Of a stretch of 64,000 nt of DNA, positions 47,617 through 56,363 are shown one piece after another. The stretch's first letter is position 1; each line of letters starts with the position of its first letter. The notes beneath the pieces are model-generated. The model was not told the origin of the DNA. It did not search any database and worked only from the letters and a program-made list of their open reading frames with translations. Position numbers and translations under genes: made by a program. Source of the stretch: DATFQE01 sp963733845 (lineage in GTDB: Bacteria; Actinomycetota; Thermoleophilia; Gaiellales; Gaiellaceae); the NCBI GenBank assembly GCA_963733845.1, contig CAVTEM010000007.1, forward strand, positions 620,001 to 684,000, in the 5' to 3' direction.

Positions 47617-48370
47617 GCCGTCGTGCGGCCCAGTACGCGGCGCCGAGCGCGAGCGGGACCCCGATCAGCACCGGCCGGAGCCGCCGCCGCGCAGCCGGAT
47701 AGAGCGGCTCCCGGAACGCCAGGATCGGCCAGCCGCGCTCACGTGCAACCTGGCGGAGGTCGCGGTCCGGGTTGACCGCCACCGGACTCCCGACGGCCTC
47801 CAGGAAGGGCAGGTCCGAATGGCTGTCGGAGTATGCAGTCGAGCCGGCCAGGTCGATTCCCTCGACCGCGGCGAGCTCGCGGACGGCATCGGCCTTCCCC
47901 GACCCGTGGCAGGCCCGGAGCGAGCGACCCGTGTAGCGCCCGCCGACGACCTCGCACACGGAGCCGAGGGCGCCGTCGAAGCCGAGCTCTTCGGCGAGCG
48001 CGTCGACGATCTCTTGGAGCGCGGCCGAGACGATATAGACACGCTCGCCGCGATCACGGTGGGTCGCGACGAGGTCGAGCGGCTCCTTGTAGACGAGCGG
48101 CTTGAGCGCCGGCTCCATCGCTTCGGCGACCAGCGCGCGCAGCTCGTCGACCTCGAGGTCCTTGAGCAGCATCAGCCCGTCTTCTGCCGCCTTGCGCACC
48201 GTCTCCGCGCCGGCCCCGCGCGCGGCGAAGAGGATCTGCCACGCCGCGGCCTTCGCGAGCTGCTTGCGCCCGATCAGGCCGCGCTCCTGGAACGAGCCGG
48301 CGAGCGCAAGCGCGCTCGAGCGCCTGATCAGCGTGCGGTCGAGGTCGAAGAACGCAGCGGTCGCGGCCAC
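47606..48370 (-). CDS. HAD-IB family phosphatase
   Basis: A 254-residue haloacid-dehalogenase phosphatase of the SerB-like IB subfamily. Motif I is AAFFDLDRTLIRRSSALALA, motif II VYIVSAALQEIVDALA, motif III/IV GKADAVRELA and AYSDSHSDLPFLEAVG with PVAVNPDRDL. The C-terminus has a hydrophobic stretch (LIGVPLALGAAYWAA) and may touch the membrane. Substrates in this group are phosphoserine or phosphorylated lipids and sugars; none is indicated. Confidence 0.88.
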   Translation of the reverse strand: MAATAAFFDLDRTLIRRSSALALAGSFQERGLIGRKQLAKAAAWQILFAARGAGAETVRKAAEDGLMLLKDLEVDELRALVAEAMEPALKPLVYKEPLDLVATHRDRGERVYIVSAALQEIVDALAEELGFDGALGSVCEVVGGRYTGRSLRACHGSGKADAVRELAAVEGIDLAGSTAYSDSHSDLPFLEAVGSPVAVNPDRDLRQVARERGWPILAFREPLYPAARRRLRPVLIGVPLALGAAYWAARRRAA

Positions 48371-48389
48371 GAATCGAGTCTAGCCAGGC

Positions 48390-48506
48390 CTATTTCGCGT
48401 TCCGCCGCGGGCTGTCGCGCCACGCGCGCACGAGCATGAGCACGCCGACCACCGCGAGGGCGATGAAGAGCAGGCGGAGCAGATCCCAGAAGTCGGCGGC
48501 GTCCAC
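48390..48506 (-). CDS. 38-residue single-pass membrane protein
   Basis: A short frame from GTG 48506 to TAG 48390 encodes VDAADFWDLLRLLFIALAVV, then GVLMLVRAWRDSPRRNAK. One central hydrophobic helix is flanked by an acidic N-terminus and a basic C-terminus, the charge layout of a real single-pass protein. It lies 19 bases before the HAD phosphatase gene on the same strand. There is no strong ribosome site. Function unknown. Confidence 0.5.
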   Translation of the reverse strand: MDAADFWDLLRLLFIALAVVGVLMLVRAWRDSPRRNAK

Positions 48507-48658
48507 GCGCTGAACCTAACGGAATCCGACAACCACGCCCGGCAGTGATCCAGAACGCGGTTGCGAGCATAAAAGCAAGAGCCACGCTAGGCGTGGCAAG
48601 CACTAGCTCCGGACCGAGGCTAGAGACGGAAGGCGCCCGCCGGCGCCTTCCGTCGTTT
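48507..48658. other. Structured intergenic region with hairpins
   Basis: This 152-base spacer is unusually rich in symmetry: CCACGC-TAG-GCGTGG near 48580-48596, CTAGC and GCTAG flanking TCCGGACCGAG near 48603-48623, and the terminator at 48626-48653. It could hold a small RNA reading to the right. No known RNA family is recognised. Confidence 0.35.
48626..48653. terminator. Strong hairpin downstream of mrp
   Basis: Arms ACGGAAGGCGCC and GGCGCCTTCCGT (12 pairs) with loop CGCC, followed on the plus strand by CGTTTTC. It lies six bases beyond the mrp stop (minus strand), so it can end mrp transcription, but the T-run favours plus-strand transcription. Confidence 0.7.
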
Positions 48659-49718
48659 TCAGGCGACGATCGGGAGGCGCTTGCGCATCCCGGGCCTGGA
48701 GGCGGCGAGCGCGTCGGCCACCGCGACGATGGCGCGGGCCGTGGGCGCCTCGGGGTCTGCGTCGACGAGCGGCTCGCCCAGATCGGCAGCTTCGCGCAGG
48801 CGTGGATCGAGCTCGATGGTGCCCAGCAGCGGAGCGCCGACCTCGGCCGCGAGCTCCGCACCGCCGCCGCTCCCGAAGATCTCCCCGGCCATGTTCTCGA
48901 TCACGCCGATCACGCGGCCGCCCGTGCGCTGGGCCATCTCCGCGGCGCGCACGGCGACCTCCTGGGCCGCGGGCTGCGGGGTGGTGACCAGGACGACCTC
49001 CGAGCGCGGGAGCAGCTGCCCCAGCGAGATGGCGACGTCGCCCGTGCCGGGAGGCATGTCCACGAGCAGCGTGTCGAGCTCGCCCCAGTGCACGTCGGAG
49101 AGGAACTGCTCGAGCGCGCGGTGAAGCATCGGGCCGCGCCACATCACCGGCGAGTTGTCGTCGAGGAAGAAGCCGATCGACATCAGCTTCAGGTCGCCCT
49201 TCACGGGCGGCACGATCATCTTGTCCACCACGATCGGCCGCTGCCGGATCCCGAGCATGTGCGGGAATCGAGTGGCCGTAGACGTCGGCGTCGAGCACGC
49301 CCACCTGCTCGCCGCGGGCGGCGAACGCGGCGGCGAGGTTCACGGTCAGGGTCGACTTGCCGACCCCGCCCTTGCCGCTCGCGACCGCGAGCACGCGGGT
49401 GTCGGGGTCGAGCGAGATGCTCTTCTCGGGGCGGCCGCCGCGAAGCTTCGTCGTCAGCGCCGTCCGCTCCGCCGGGGTCATGACCTCGAACTCGACCGCC
49501 GTCCGCGCGACGCCCAGCGGCCCGAGCACGCGCGCGACCTGCTCCTCGAAGGAGTGCCTGAGCGGGCAGCCCTGGACCGTGAGCGCGATCGTCACCGTGA
49601 CCTGGTCGCCGTCGATGAGCACGGCGCGCACCATGTCCAGCTCGGTCACGGGCCGCTTCAGCTCGGGGTCGATCACCCCGGCGAGCGCCTGGCGCACCTG
49701 CTGCTCCGTCACGGCCAT
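48659..49718 (-). CDS. Mrp/ApbC Fe-S cluster carrier ATPase, one frame break
   Basis: About 353 residues. The N-terminal DUF59/MIP18 domain (VRQALAGVIDPELKRPVTEL, CPLRHSFEEQVARVLG) precedes a deviant Walker-A P-loop (VLAVASGKGGVGKSTLTVNL) of the Mrp family, then LLVDMPPGTGDVAISLGQLL and VIGVIENMAG. The frame breaks at about 49262: GHSIPA resumes as HMLGIRQRP after one extra C. The usual C-terminal CxxC is not visible. It loads or delivers Fe-S clusters, and complex I encoded upstream is a likely client. Confidence 0.88.
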
Positions 49719-49886
49719 TAGGGTCGAGGGTAGCCGCTCGGTGCGCTCAGGCGCTCGTCACGCGGTCAGTGCGAGCCGTGCTTTCGGGTCGTGACGTAGA
49801 CGCCCGCGGCCCGCCTGCGGCCGGCGCCCGGCCGAAGTAGAGCGTCTTCCGTCCTTGTAAGCGAGCATCTCGCCGCCGATACTGGG

Positions 49887-51614
49887 ATGGGGCGGTTGAG
49901 CCCTGCTAGCCCACCGCTAGTGGCCGAGAGGAGCGCCGCCCTGGACGTTCGCATTTCCCTGACTGAAAGGCTGTCGGTCGAGGCCAACGGCGCGAGTCTC
50001 GACGAGCAGCGCTTTCCGGGCCGCCAGGGACGGATCGTCTTCGCCTACCTGGCGGCGCAGCAGGGCAGTGCGGTCCCTCGCGACGAGCTGGCAGATGTGC
50101 TTTGGGGTGAGGACCTCCCTGCGACCTGGGAGAAGGCGTTGCGCGTGTTGATGACGAAGCTGCGCGCGCTGCTCGAGGAGTGCGGCATCGACGGCTCGGC
50201 CGCGCTCACGAGCGCGTTCGGCTGCTACAAGCTGACGCTTCCCGCGGGCGCCTGGATCGACGTCGACGCGGCGGTGGAGGCCGTGGAGCGCGCCGAAGCA
50301 GCGCTCGCGGCCGGCGACGTCGAAGCGGCGCGCTCCGAGGCGGCAACTGCCGCCGCTCTCGCGCGGCGGAGCTTCCTTCCGGGCGAGGACGGCTCCTGGG
50401 TCGAGGGGCGGCGGCGTGACCTCCGCGAGGTGCTCGTGCGCTCACTGGAATGCCAGCGCGACGCGTCGCTCGCTGAGGCCGAACTCGCCGAGGCGGTCCG
50501 GTACGGCGAGGAGGTGATCGAGCTGGAGCCCTTCCGCGAGAGCGGATACCGGCGGCTCATGCAGGCACACACCGCGGCGGGCAATCCGGCGGAGGCACTT
50601 CGCGTGTACGAGCGCTGCCGTCGCTTCCTCTCGGACGAGCTCGGCGCCTACCCCTCGCCCGAGACCGAGGCCGTGTACCTGGAGGTCCTTCGAGACGACC
50701 GGGTGAGCACGACCGAGAACGGCGTGCCGGTCGTGGACGCCCGCGCCGGCGGCCGGCTGGTCGCCCGGGGCAAGGCCGACCACGCGTCGATCACAAACGG
50801 CGAGCCGTTCAGCGTTGCTCCCATCGATCGGCCGCGGCTTCACGTCCGGCCTCTACCCTCGACCTTCTACCTCGTGGTCAACCCGACGCGACCGCCGTTC
50901 GACGAGCTCCGTGCGCGCCGCGCGGTCAACTACGCGCTCGACCGGAACAAGATCGTCCGGCTCGGCGGGAGCGCCGCGACGGCGCGGCCGACCTGCCAGG
51001 TGCTGCCGCCGAACTTCCCCGGCTATAGGCCTTACTGTCCCTACTCGCTCGACGCGGGGCCGGGATCGCCGTGGACGGCCCCCGACCGCGCGAGGGCTGG
51101 AAGGCTCGTCACGGCTTCCGGGACCGCAGGGGCGGAGGTCGAGCTCTGGTGGCATCGAAACTTCGGCGTGCCGACGGGCCGCTACCTCGAGCAGCAACTC
51201 GATTCGCTCGGCTTCCGGGCTCGTCTCCGACTCTTCTCGGGGGACATCGGCAAGTACTTCTCGGCGCTCGAACAGCCACGAGCCTCTTGGCACCTCGCAG
51301 GCAGCGGTTGGTTCGCGGACTACCCCGCAGCCTCGAACTTCATCAACCTGCTCGCCTGCTCGTCCCAGTTCAACATCGGTCGGTTCTGCAACAGGGCGAT
51401 CGACGGCAAGATCCGGCAGGCGTTGCGGATCCAGCGTCGAGATCCTGCGGCGGCGAACGCGCTCTGGGCCGCGCTGGACCGCGAACTCACCGACCAGGCG
51501 CCGTGGGTCTTCCTCTCCACGATGTACAGCGGAGACTTCGTCTCGAAGCGGGTCGGCAACTACCAGCACCACCCGCTGTGGGGGACGCTGCTCGCGCAGC
51601 TCTGGGTGCAGTAG
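49887..51614 (+). CDS. SARP-type regulator fused to half of a family 5 solute-binding protein
   Basis: A 575-residue protein. Residues about 20-100 form an OmpR-type winged helix (GRQGRIVFAYLAAQQGSAVP, KALRVLMTKLRALLEECG). Residues about 110-255 form the bacterial transcriptional activator domain (YGEEVIELEPFRESGYRRLM, GNPAEALRVYERCRRFLSDE). From about 290 the sequence is a peptide/nickel binding protein: FDELRARRAVNYALDRNKIV, VLPPNFPGYRPYCPYSLDAG, WFADYPAASNFINLLACSS. The first half of the binding protein and any membrane helix are missing. It may be a cytoplasmic sensor-regulator or the result of a deletion. ATG 49887 is used; GTG 49920 is an alternative. Confidence 0.85.
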   Translation: MGRLSPASPPLVAERSAALDVRISLTERLSVEANGASLDEQRFPGRQGRIVFAYLAAQQGSAVPRDELADVLWGEDLPATWEKALRVLMTKLRALLEECGIDGSAALTSAFGCYKLTLPAGAWIDVDAAVEAVERAEAALAAGDVEAARSEAATAAALARRSFLPGEDGSWVEGRRRDLREVLVRSLECQRDASLAEAELAEAVRYGEEVIELEPFRESGYRRLMQAHTAAGNPAEALRVYERCRRFLSDELGAYPSPETEAVYLEVLRDDRVSTTENGVPVVDARAGGRLVARGKADHASITNGEPFSVAPIDRPRLHVRPLPSTFYLVVNPTRPPFDELRARRAVNYALDRNKIVRLGGSAATARPTCQVLPPNFPGYRPYCPYSLDAGPGSPWTAPDRARAGRLVTASGTAGAEVELWWHRNFGVPTGRYLEQQLDSLGFRARLRLFSGDIGKYFSALEQPRASWHLAGSGWFADYPAASNFINLLACSSQFNIGRFCNRAIDGKIRQALRIQRRDPAAANALWAALDRELTDQAPWVFLSTMYSGDFVSKRVGNYQHHPLWGTLLAQLWVQ

Positions 51615-51662
51615 CTCCCGGCGCTCGCCGGTCCGTCCGGGCCTGATCGTACGGTCCGGCAC

Positions 51663-52694
51663 GTGTTCGATATCCCGGCTCTCCAGGTCGCGATCGGCCT
51701 CACGTTCCTGTTCGTGGTGGTCGCGCTCGTCTGTTCCACGGTCAACGAGGCGATCTCGACAGCGGTCGGGCTGCGAGCGCGCTTCCTGCAGCTGGGGATG
51801 CTCAACCTCTTGAGCGGTTCCATGGCGACCACGGAGGCGGGCGTGCAGACCGCCCGCCACTTCTACCGCCACCCGCTCGTGCAGGGCATGATCCGGCCCG
51901 GCCACGGGCCCGACCCCTCGCTCGATCCCACGGCGCTGACGAAGTGGTGGCGCAAGCCGCCCTACCCCTCGTACCTCCCGTCGCGAACGTTCGTCGCCGC
52001 GCTCACCGACATCGCGGAGAGCTCCGAGAGCTTGGAGGCCGTCGACGAAGAGGAAGCGAAGGCCGTGGAGGCCCGGATGAAGAAGGCGGCGGCGGGGCTC
52101 GAGCGCTCTCTCGCCTCGATCCCGAACACCCAGCTCTCGGAGGCTCTGCTCGCGCTCTACCGTTCGGCCGGTAAGGACGCTGCCGCTTTCACGCACGCTA
52201 CCGAGCGGTGGTTCGACGACGCCATGGAGCGCGTCTCGGGTTGGTACAAGCGCCGCGTCCAGCTGATCCTGTTCGGGATCGCGACCTTCGTCGTCCTGCT
52301 CTTGAACGCCGACACACTGGCGGCCGGACGAGTCCTGTGGCGGGACGACGCGGTCCGGGCCGCGGTGGTCAAGCAGGCGGAGTCGGCGGCCGACGGCCAG
52401 CTGAGCGACGTGGAGCTCGACCGCCAGGTACAGAAGCTGGACGTGCCGTTGGGCTGGGAGTTCGCGTTCGGCGACGAGCCGACGCAGCTTCCGAACGACT
52501 TCGTCGCCTGGCTCGCCAAGCTGAGCGGGCTGCTCCTGACCGTCGGCGCCGCCATGCTCGGGGCGCCGTTCTGGTTCGACCTGCTCAGCAAGGTCACCCG
52601 GATCCGTGCGACGGGCGCGCCGCCGCCGGCGAGCGACGCGATCCGGACCGGCGAGGGCGAGCAGACGCGCCGCGGCCCGGGCCGCCCCGCCTAG
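51663..52694 (+). CDS. Conserved membrane protein with PSRTF and VSGWYKRR motifs
   Basis: A 343-residue protein with an N-terminal helix (LQVAIGLTFLFVVVALVCST), a soluble helical centre, and three further hydrophobic stretches (LILFGIATFVVLLLNADTLA, LAKLSGLLLTVGAAMLGA). The phrases PSYLPSRTFVAALTDIAES, FDDAMERVSGWYKRR and GAPFWFDLLSKVTRI recur in a widespread family I recognise but cannot name. Function unknown. GTG 51663 starts the gene, 48 bases after the SARP fusion. It overlaps the convergent phosphatase gene by four bases. Confidence 0.65.
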   Translation: MFDIPALQVAIGLTFLFVVVALVCSTVNEAISTAVGLRARFLQLGMLNLLSGSMATTEAGVQTARHFYRHPLVQGMIRPGHGPDPSLDPTALTKWWRKPPYPSYLPSRTFVAALTDIAESSESLEAVDEEEAKAVEARMKKAAAGLERSLASIPNTQLSEALLALYRSAGKDAAAFTHATERWFDDAMERVSGWYKRRVQLILFGIATFVVLLLNADTLAAGRVLWRDDAVRAAVVKQAESAADGQLSDVELDRQVQKLDVPLGWEFAFGDEPTQLPNDFVAWLAKLSGLLLTVGAAMLGAPFWFDLLSKVTRIRATGAPPPASDAIRTGEGEQTRRGPGRPA

Positions 52695-53500
52695 GCCGAG
52701 AGCGCCGCGAACAGCCGCGCGCAGACCTCCGGCGACGCACCCGCGACCACGCGCGAGCGGCCGACGAGATCGAGCGGGGCCTCCTCGAACGGCGGCGCCT
52801 CGGGCAGCTCGATCGCGAGGCCGCACTCGCGCACGAGCAGCTGCGCGGCGGCGATGTCCACCGAGCGCGCGCCCTTCAGCGAGCACACCGCGTCCACCCG
52901 GCCGGCGGCGAGGTGGCAGAGCGCGAGCGCGAGCGAGCCCATGATCCGCAACCGCTCGGCAACGCCCACCATCGCGCCCACCCGCTCCGCGATCGAGACG
53001 GTCTTGGTCGCCTCGAAGGAGAGGATCTCGAGCTCTTCCTTCGGCGGCTCGGACGCGAGCGGCTCGCCGTTCAGCCGCGCACCTTCCCCGCGCGAGGCCG
53101 TCCACTCCTCACCGGTGCCGAAGTCGTACACGTAGCCGAAGGTGACGTCGCCCATCGTCGGGCCCTCGGCGACGGCCACCGAGAGCGCGAAGAAGGGAAT
53201 CCCGCGCTTCGCGTTCACCGAGCCGTCCACGGGATCGAGAACGACCCACGGCGGGCCGCCCTCGCCGAACCGGCGCTCGCCGAGCTCCTCGGAGACGAGC
53301 GTGAAGGGCTCGCCGCCCTCGTGCAGCCGCTCGAGCCGAGCCACGACCGTCTGCTCGGCCGCGTCGTCGATCGCGGTCGTGTCGTCGCCGCCGACCCCGG
53401 CGCGCAGGATCGTCTCCCGGTCGGCGCGCCCCGGCAGCCCGGCGAAGACCTCGCGGAGGTCGCGGACGGCGCCCCGACACTCCTCGAGCCAGTCGATCAC
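52691..53500 (-). CDS. Inositol-monophosphatase-family protein
   Basis: A 269-residue metal-dependent sugar phosphatase. SEELGERRFG supplies the metal Glu, VVLDPVDGSVNAKRGIPFFA the DPxDGS metal site, and GARSVDIAAAQLLVRECG the C-terminal metal Asp. Substrates of the family include inositol phosphate, fructose bisphosphate and PAP; none is indicated. GTG 53500 overlaps the stop of the upstream DUF1015 gene. Confidence 0.88.
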   Translation of the reverse strand: MIDWLEECRGAVRDLREVFAGLPGRADRETILRAGVGGDDTTAIDDAAEQTVVARLERLHEGGEPFTLVSEELGERRFGEGGPPWVVLDPVDGSVNAKRGIPFFALSVAVAEGPTMGDVTFGYVYDFGTGEEWTASRGEGARLNGEPLASEPPKEELEILSFEATKTVSIAERVGAMVGVAERLRIMGSLALALCHLAAGRVDAVCSLKGARSVDIAAAQLLVRECGLAIELPEAPPFEEAPLDLVGRSRVVAGASPEVCARLFAALSA

Positions 53501-54630
53501 ACCGGGTGGAAGAGGAGGCCCGAGAAGAGCTTGGGATAGAAGTACGTGCTCTTCTGAGGCATCGTCTCGCCGGCGAGCGCAACCGCCTCGACCTGCTCGA
53601 TCGTCGGCGGCCTGAGGAGGAAAGCCGCCTCGGCGCGCCCGGAGTCGACCAGCGCGACCGCCTCCTCCGTGCGCGGCGTGTAGGTGACGTCCTCGAGCCC
53701 GAGCCGGTCGAGGGCTGCCGTGTCCAGCGTGTGCTCCCCGGGCGCCTCGACGAGCGCCGACTCACCGCCCCGATAGACGACGAAGGCGGGGTGGTCGTGG
53801 TCGACGCGGTCGAGCGCTGCGAGCGCGTCCTGCGGTCCGCCCGAGACAGGCGTGACCCGGAAGCCGTTGTCGAGCGCGGGCGCGCGCCCGACCACCCGAT
53901 GCGTCGGGAAGATCGTCAGGCCCTCGCCGTGGGTGTTGACGAGCACGGCCATCGTCCAGCCGCTCCGTTCCGTGCCCTGCTCCTGGTGGAAGGCAAGAGC
54001 CGTCTCGTAGCGGTGGTGGCCGTCGGCGATCACGAGCCGCTGGTCGGCCAGCGCCTTCTGGGCGGCGGCGATCGCCTCCGGGTCGGTGATCCGCCAGAGG
54101 CGGTTCGTCGACGGCCCGTCCTGCGCGGACATAAGCGGCTCTCCGCCGACGAGCGGCTCCAGCGCGTGCCTGGCCCCGGCGGCGGGATCGTCGTAGAGGA
54201 GCATGATCGGCGAGAGGCTCGCATGCGTGGCGCGCAGGAGCTCGAGTTGGGTCGCCTTCGGGCCTGCGTGGGTGCGCTCGTGCGGCAGGACGATCCCGCT
54301 CGAGTACGGCTCCAGCCCGAGCGAGACGACCACGCCCTGCCGGGTCCGGCCGACCCCGTCCGGGCCCTCGTAGTCCTGGCGCAGCCACCACACCGCGTCC
54401 TCGGTCTCGTCCGTCAGGACACCCTCGCGGCGCCACTCGGCGAACAGCTTCGCAGCCTCCTCGCAGTTGTCCGGGAGGATCAGCCGGACGACGTTGTACG
54501 GGTTCGACTCGAGGTAGCGCTCCCGCTGCTCGGGCCCGATGACGTCGTAGGGCAGGGCGAGGAGCGAGCCCAGCGGCCCGGCCTTCCGCTCGTCGTAGCG
54601 AGCGGCGCGAAACGGCTTCACGCGGGCCAC
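53497..54630 (-). CDS. DUF1015-family protein
   Basis: A 377-residue protein of the widespread DUF1015 family. Family marks: PYDVIGPEQRERYLESNPYN, LVIADGHHRYETALAFHQEQ and the C-terminal MPQKSTYFYPKLFSGLLFH. Members are often encoded near amino-acid or serine-phosphate enzymes and may be phosphatases or kinases; the role is unsettled. It is coupled to the inositol-phosphatase-like gene by overlapping stop and start. Confidence 0.9.
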   Translation of the reverse strand: MARVKPFRAARYDERKAGPLGSLLALPYDVIGPEQRERYLESNPYNVVRLILPDNCEEAAKLFAEWRREGVLTDETEDAVWWLRQDYEGPDGVGRTRQGVVVSLGLEPYSSGIVLPHERTHAGPKATQLELLRATHASLSPIMLLYDDPAAGARHALEPLVGGEPLMSAQDGPSTNRLWRITDPEAIAAAQKALADQRLVIADGHHRYETALAFHQEQGTERSGWTMAVLVNTHGEGLTIFPTHRVVGRAPALDNGFRVTPVSGGPQDALAALDRVDHDHPAFVVYRGGESALVEAPGEHTLDTAALDRLGLEDVTYTPRTEEAVALVDSGRAEAAFLLRPPTIEQVEAVALAGETMPQKSTYFYPKLFSGLLFHPV

Positions 54631-54668
54631 GTCGGGACACTAGCTCAGAACCGGGAGCGTCCTCTCCC

Positions 54669-55526
54669 ATGCCTAGACTCGCCTTGGTGAGCGCGATCGC
54701 GGAGCTCGAGCAGGACCGGGTCGTCGAGGGCGTCTACGCGGTCGCGAAGAAGGAGCGGCTGCGCACGCGTTCCGGTGGCTCCTACCTCGCGCTCGAGCTC
54801 GTCGACCCGAGCGGCAGGATCGAGGCGCGCGTCTGGAACGACGTCGAGCTGCTCGAGCGCCGCTTCTCGGAGGGCGACGCCGTCCGCGTGCTCGGGCGCG
54901 TCGACCGGTTCCGCGACCGGCTGCAGCTCGAGGTGCGCTCGATCGAGGCGATCGAGGACGCCGACCCCGCCGCCCTCGCGCCGGCGCTGCGCCGCGACGC
55001 CGCCGAGCTCGACGGCTTCCTCGAGTTCCTCGCCGGCGAGTTGGCGCACGCGGGGCTGAAGACCGTGGTCGACCGCTTCGTCTCCGACGACGCGTTCCGC
55101 GAACGTCTGCGCAGGCTGCCTGCCGCGCCGGGACAGCACCACGACTACGCGGGCGGGCTGCTCGAGCACACGGTCGGCGTCGCCACCCTGTGCCGCGAGG
55201 CCGCGCAGCTGCACCCGCGGCTGCGCACCGACCTCGTGCTCGCAGCCGCACTGCTGCACGACGCCGGTCGCACGCTCGAGCTCACGCCCGGACCGACCTT
55301 CGCGCAGACGGCCGAAGGGCGACTGCTCGGCCACGTCCATCTCGGGCTGCGGCTGATCGAGGAGCGCGGCGAAGCCCTCGCCGAGGACGTGCGGGCGGAG
55401 CTCCTGCACGCGGTCGCGGGCCACCACGACTCCCGCAGTGCGCGAACCGCCGAGGCGGCCGTGCTCTACCACGCGAACCAGCTCGACGCAGCCGCCGCGA
55501 TCCGCCCGGTTCAGACGGCCGCGTAA
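54669..55526 (+). CDS. OB-fold/HD-domain hydrolase (YhaM-like)
   Basis: A 285-residue protein. The N-terminal OB fold (about 15-95: SYLALELVDPSGRIEARVWN, GDAVRVLGRVDRFRDRLQLE) and the HD phosphohydrolase domain (HDYAGGLLEHTVGVATLCRE, AAALLHDAGRTLELTPG, VAGHHDSRSA) match the 3'-5' exoribonuclease YhaM. The expected role is RNA or DNA trimming. The next gene starts directly after the stop. Confidence 0.82.
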   Translation: MPRLALVSAIAELEQDRVVEGVYAVAKKERLRTRSGGSYLALELVDPSGRIEARVWNDVELLERRFSEGDAVRVLGRVDRFRDRLQLEVRSIEAIEDADPAALAPALRRDAAELDGFLEFLAGELAHAGLKTVVDRFVSDDAFRERLRRLPAAPGQHHDYAGGLLEHTVGVATLCREAAQLHPRLRTDLVLAAALLHDAGRTLELTPGPTFAQTAEGRLLGHVHLGLRLIEERGEALAEDVRAELLHAVAGHHDSRSARTAEAAVLYHANQLDAAAAIRPVQTAA

Positions 55527-56363
55527 GTGGTCGCGGCGGTCCTCGCGCTCGGGGCGAGCGTCGCCTGGGGTGTCGGCGACTTCCTCGGCGGGCTGAAGAG
55601 CCGAACGCTCGCGCCGCTGGCGGTGCTGGCGGTCGCGCAGCCCGTGGGCCTCACCATGATGGTCGTCGTCGCCCTCTTGCACTGGGAGCCCTGGCCCGGG
55701 GAGGTGACGCTGTTCGCGGTCCCGGCGGCCGTGCTCGGGACGCTCGGCCTGGTCGCCTTCTACCGCGGCATGGCCGCCGGCGCGATCAGCCTCGTCGCGC
55801 CGATCGCAGCAACCGGAGCACTGCTTCCGGTCGCGTTCGGCCTCGCCACCGGCGAGCGCCCGAGCCCACTCCAGCTGGCCGGGATCGCGCTGGCCGTCGG
55901 CGGTGCCGTCGTGACGTCGTACGAGCCCGGCGGCGAGTCACGGCCCGCACGCCTGACGGCCGGGATCGGTTGGGCGCTGCTCGCCGCGGTCGCGTTCGGC
56001 GGCTACTTCATCCCGATGCACGAGGCGAGCGAGGGCGACTTCGTCTGGGCGGCGCTCGTCTTCCGGATCACGTCCTTCAGCCTCGTCCTCACGGCCGTGC
56101 TGATCGTGCGGCCGCGGCTCGCCCGCGCACCGCGCGATCTCGCCGTGCTCGCGTGCATCGGAGTCGCGGATACGAGCGGGAACGTCCTGTTCGCCGCCGC
56201 CGCGTCCCAGGGACTCGTGAGCGTCGTGTCGGTGCTCGCCTCGCTCTACCCCGTCGTCACCGTGGCGCTGGCCAGGCTGTACCTGAGGGAGCGGGTGACC
56301 CGCGTCCAGGAGGCTGCCGCGGCCGCCGTGCTCGCAGGCGTGGTGCTCGTCTCCGCCGGCTAG
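55527..56363 (+). CDS. DMT/EamA-family transporter
   Basis: A 278-residue integral membrane protein with ten helices in two repeats (VVAAVLALGASVAWGVGDF first, TAGIGWALLAAVAFGGYFI second). The C-terminal helices (SVVSVLASLYPVVTVALARL, YLRERVTRVQEAAAAAVLAG) hold the EamA signature. It probably exports or imports a metabolite. It overlaps the convergent VWA gene by four bases. Confidence 0.85.
   Translation: MVAAVLALGASVAWGVGDFLGGLKSRTLAPLAVLAVAQPVGLTMMVVVALLHWEPWPGEVTLFAVPAAVLGTLGLVAFYRGMAAGAISLVAPIAATGALLPVAFGLATGERPSPLQLAGIALAVGGAVVTSYEPGGESRPARLTAGIGWALLAAVAFGGYFIPMHEASEGDFVWAALVFRITSFSLVLTAVLIVRPRLARAPRDLAVLACIGVADTSGNVLFAAAASQGLVSVVSVLASLYPVVTVALARLYLRERVTRVQEAAAAAVLAGVVLVSAG

Noticed and set aside
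49719..49886. Possible gene or RNA between mrp and the SARP fusion
   Set aside because: Only GC-rich self-complementary stretches; no frame with domain character and no T-run.
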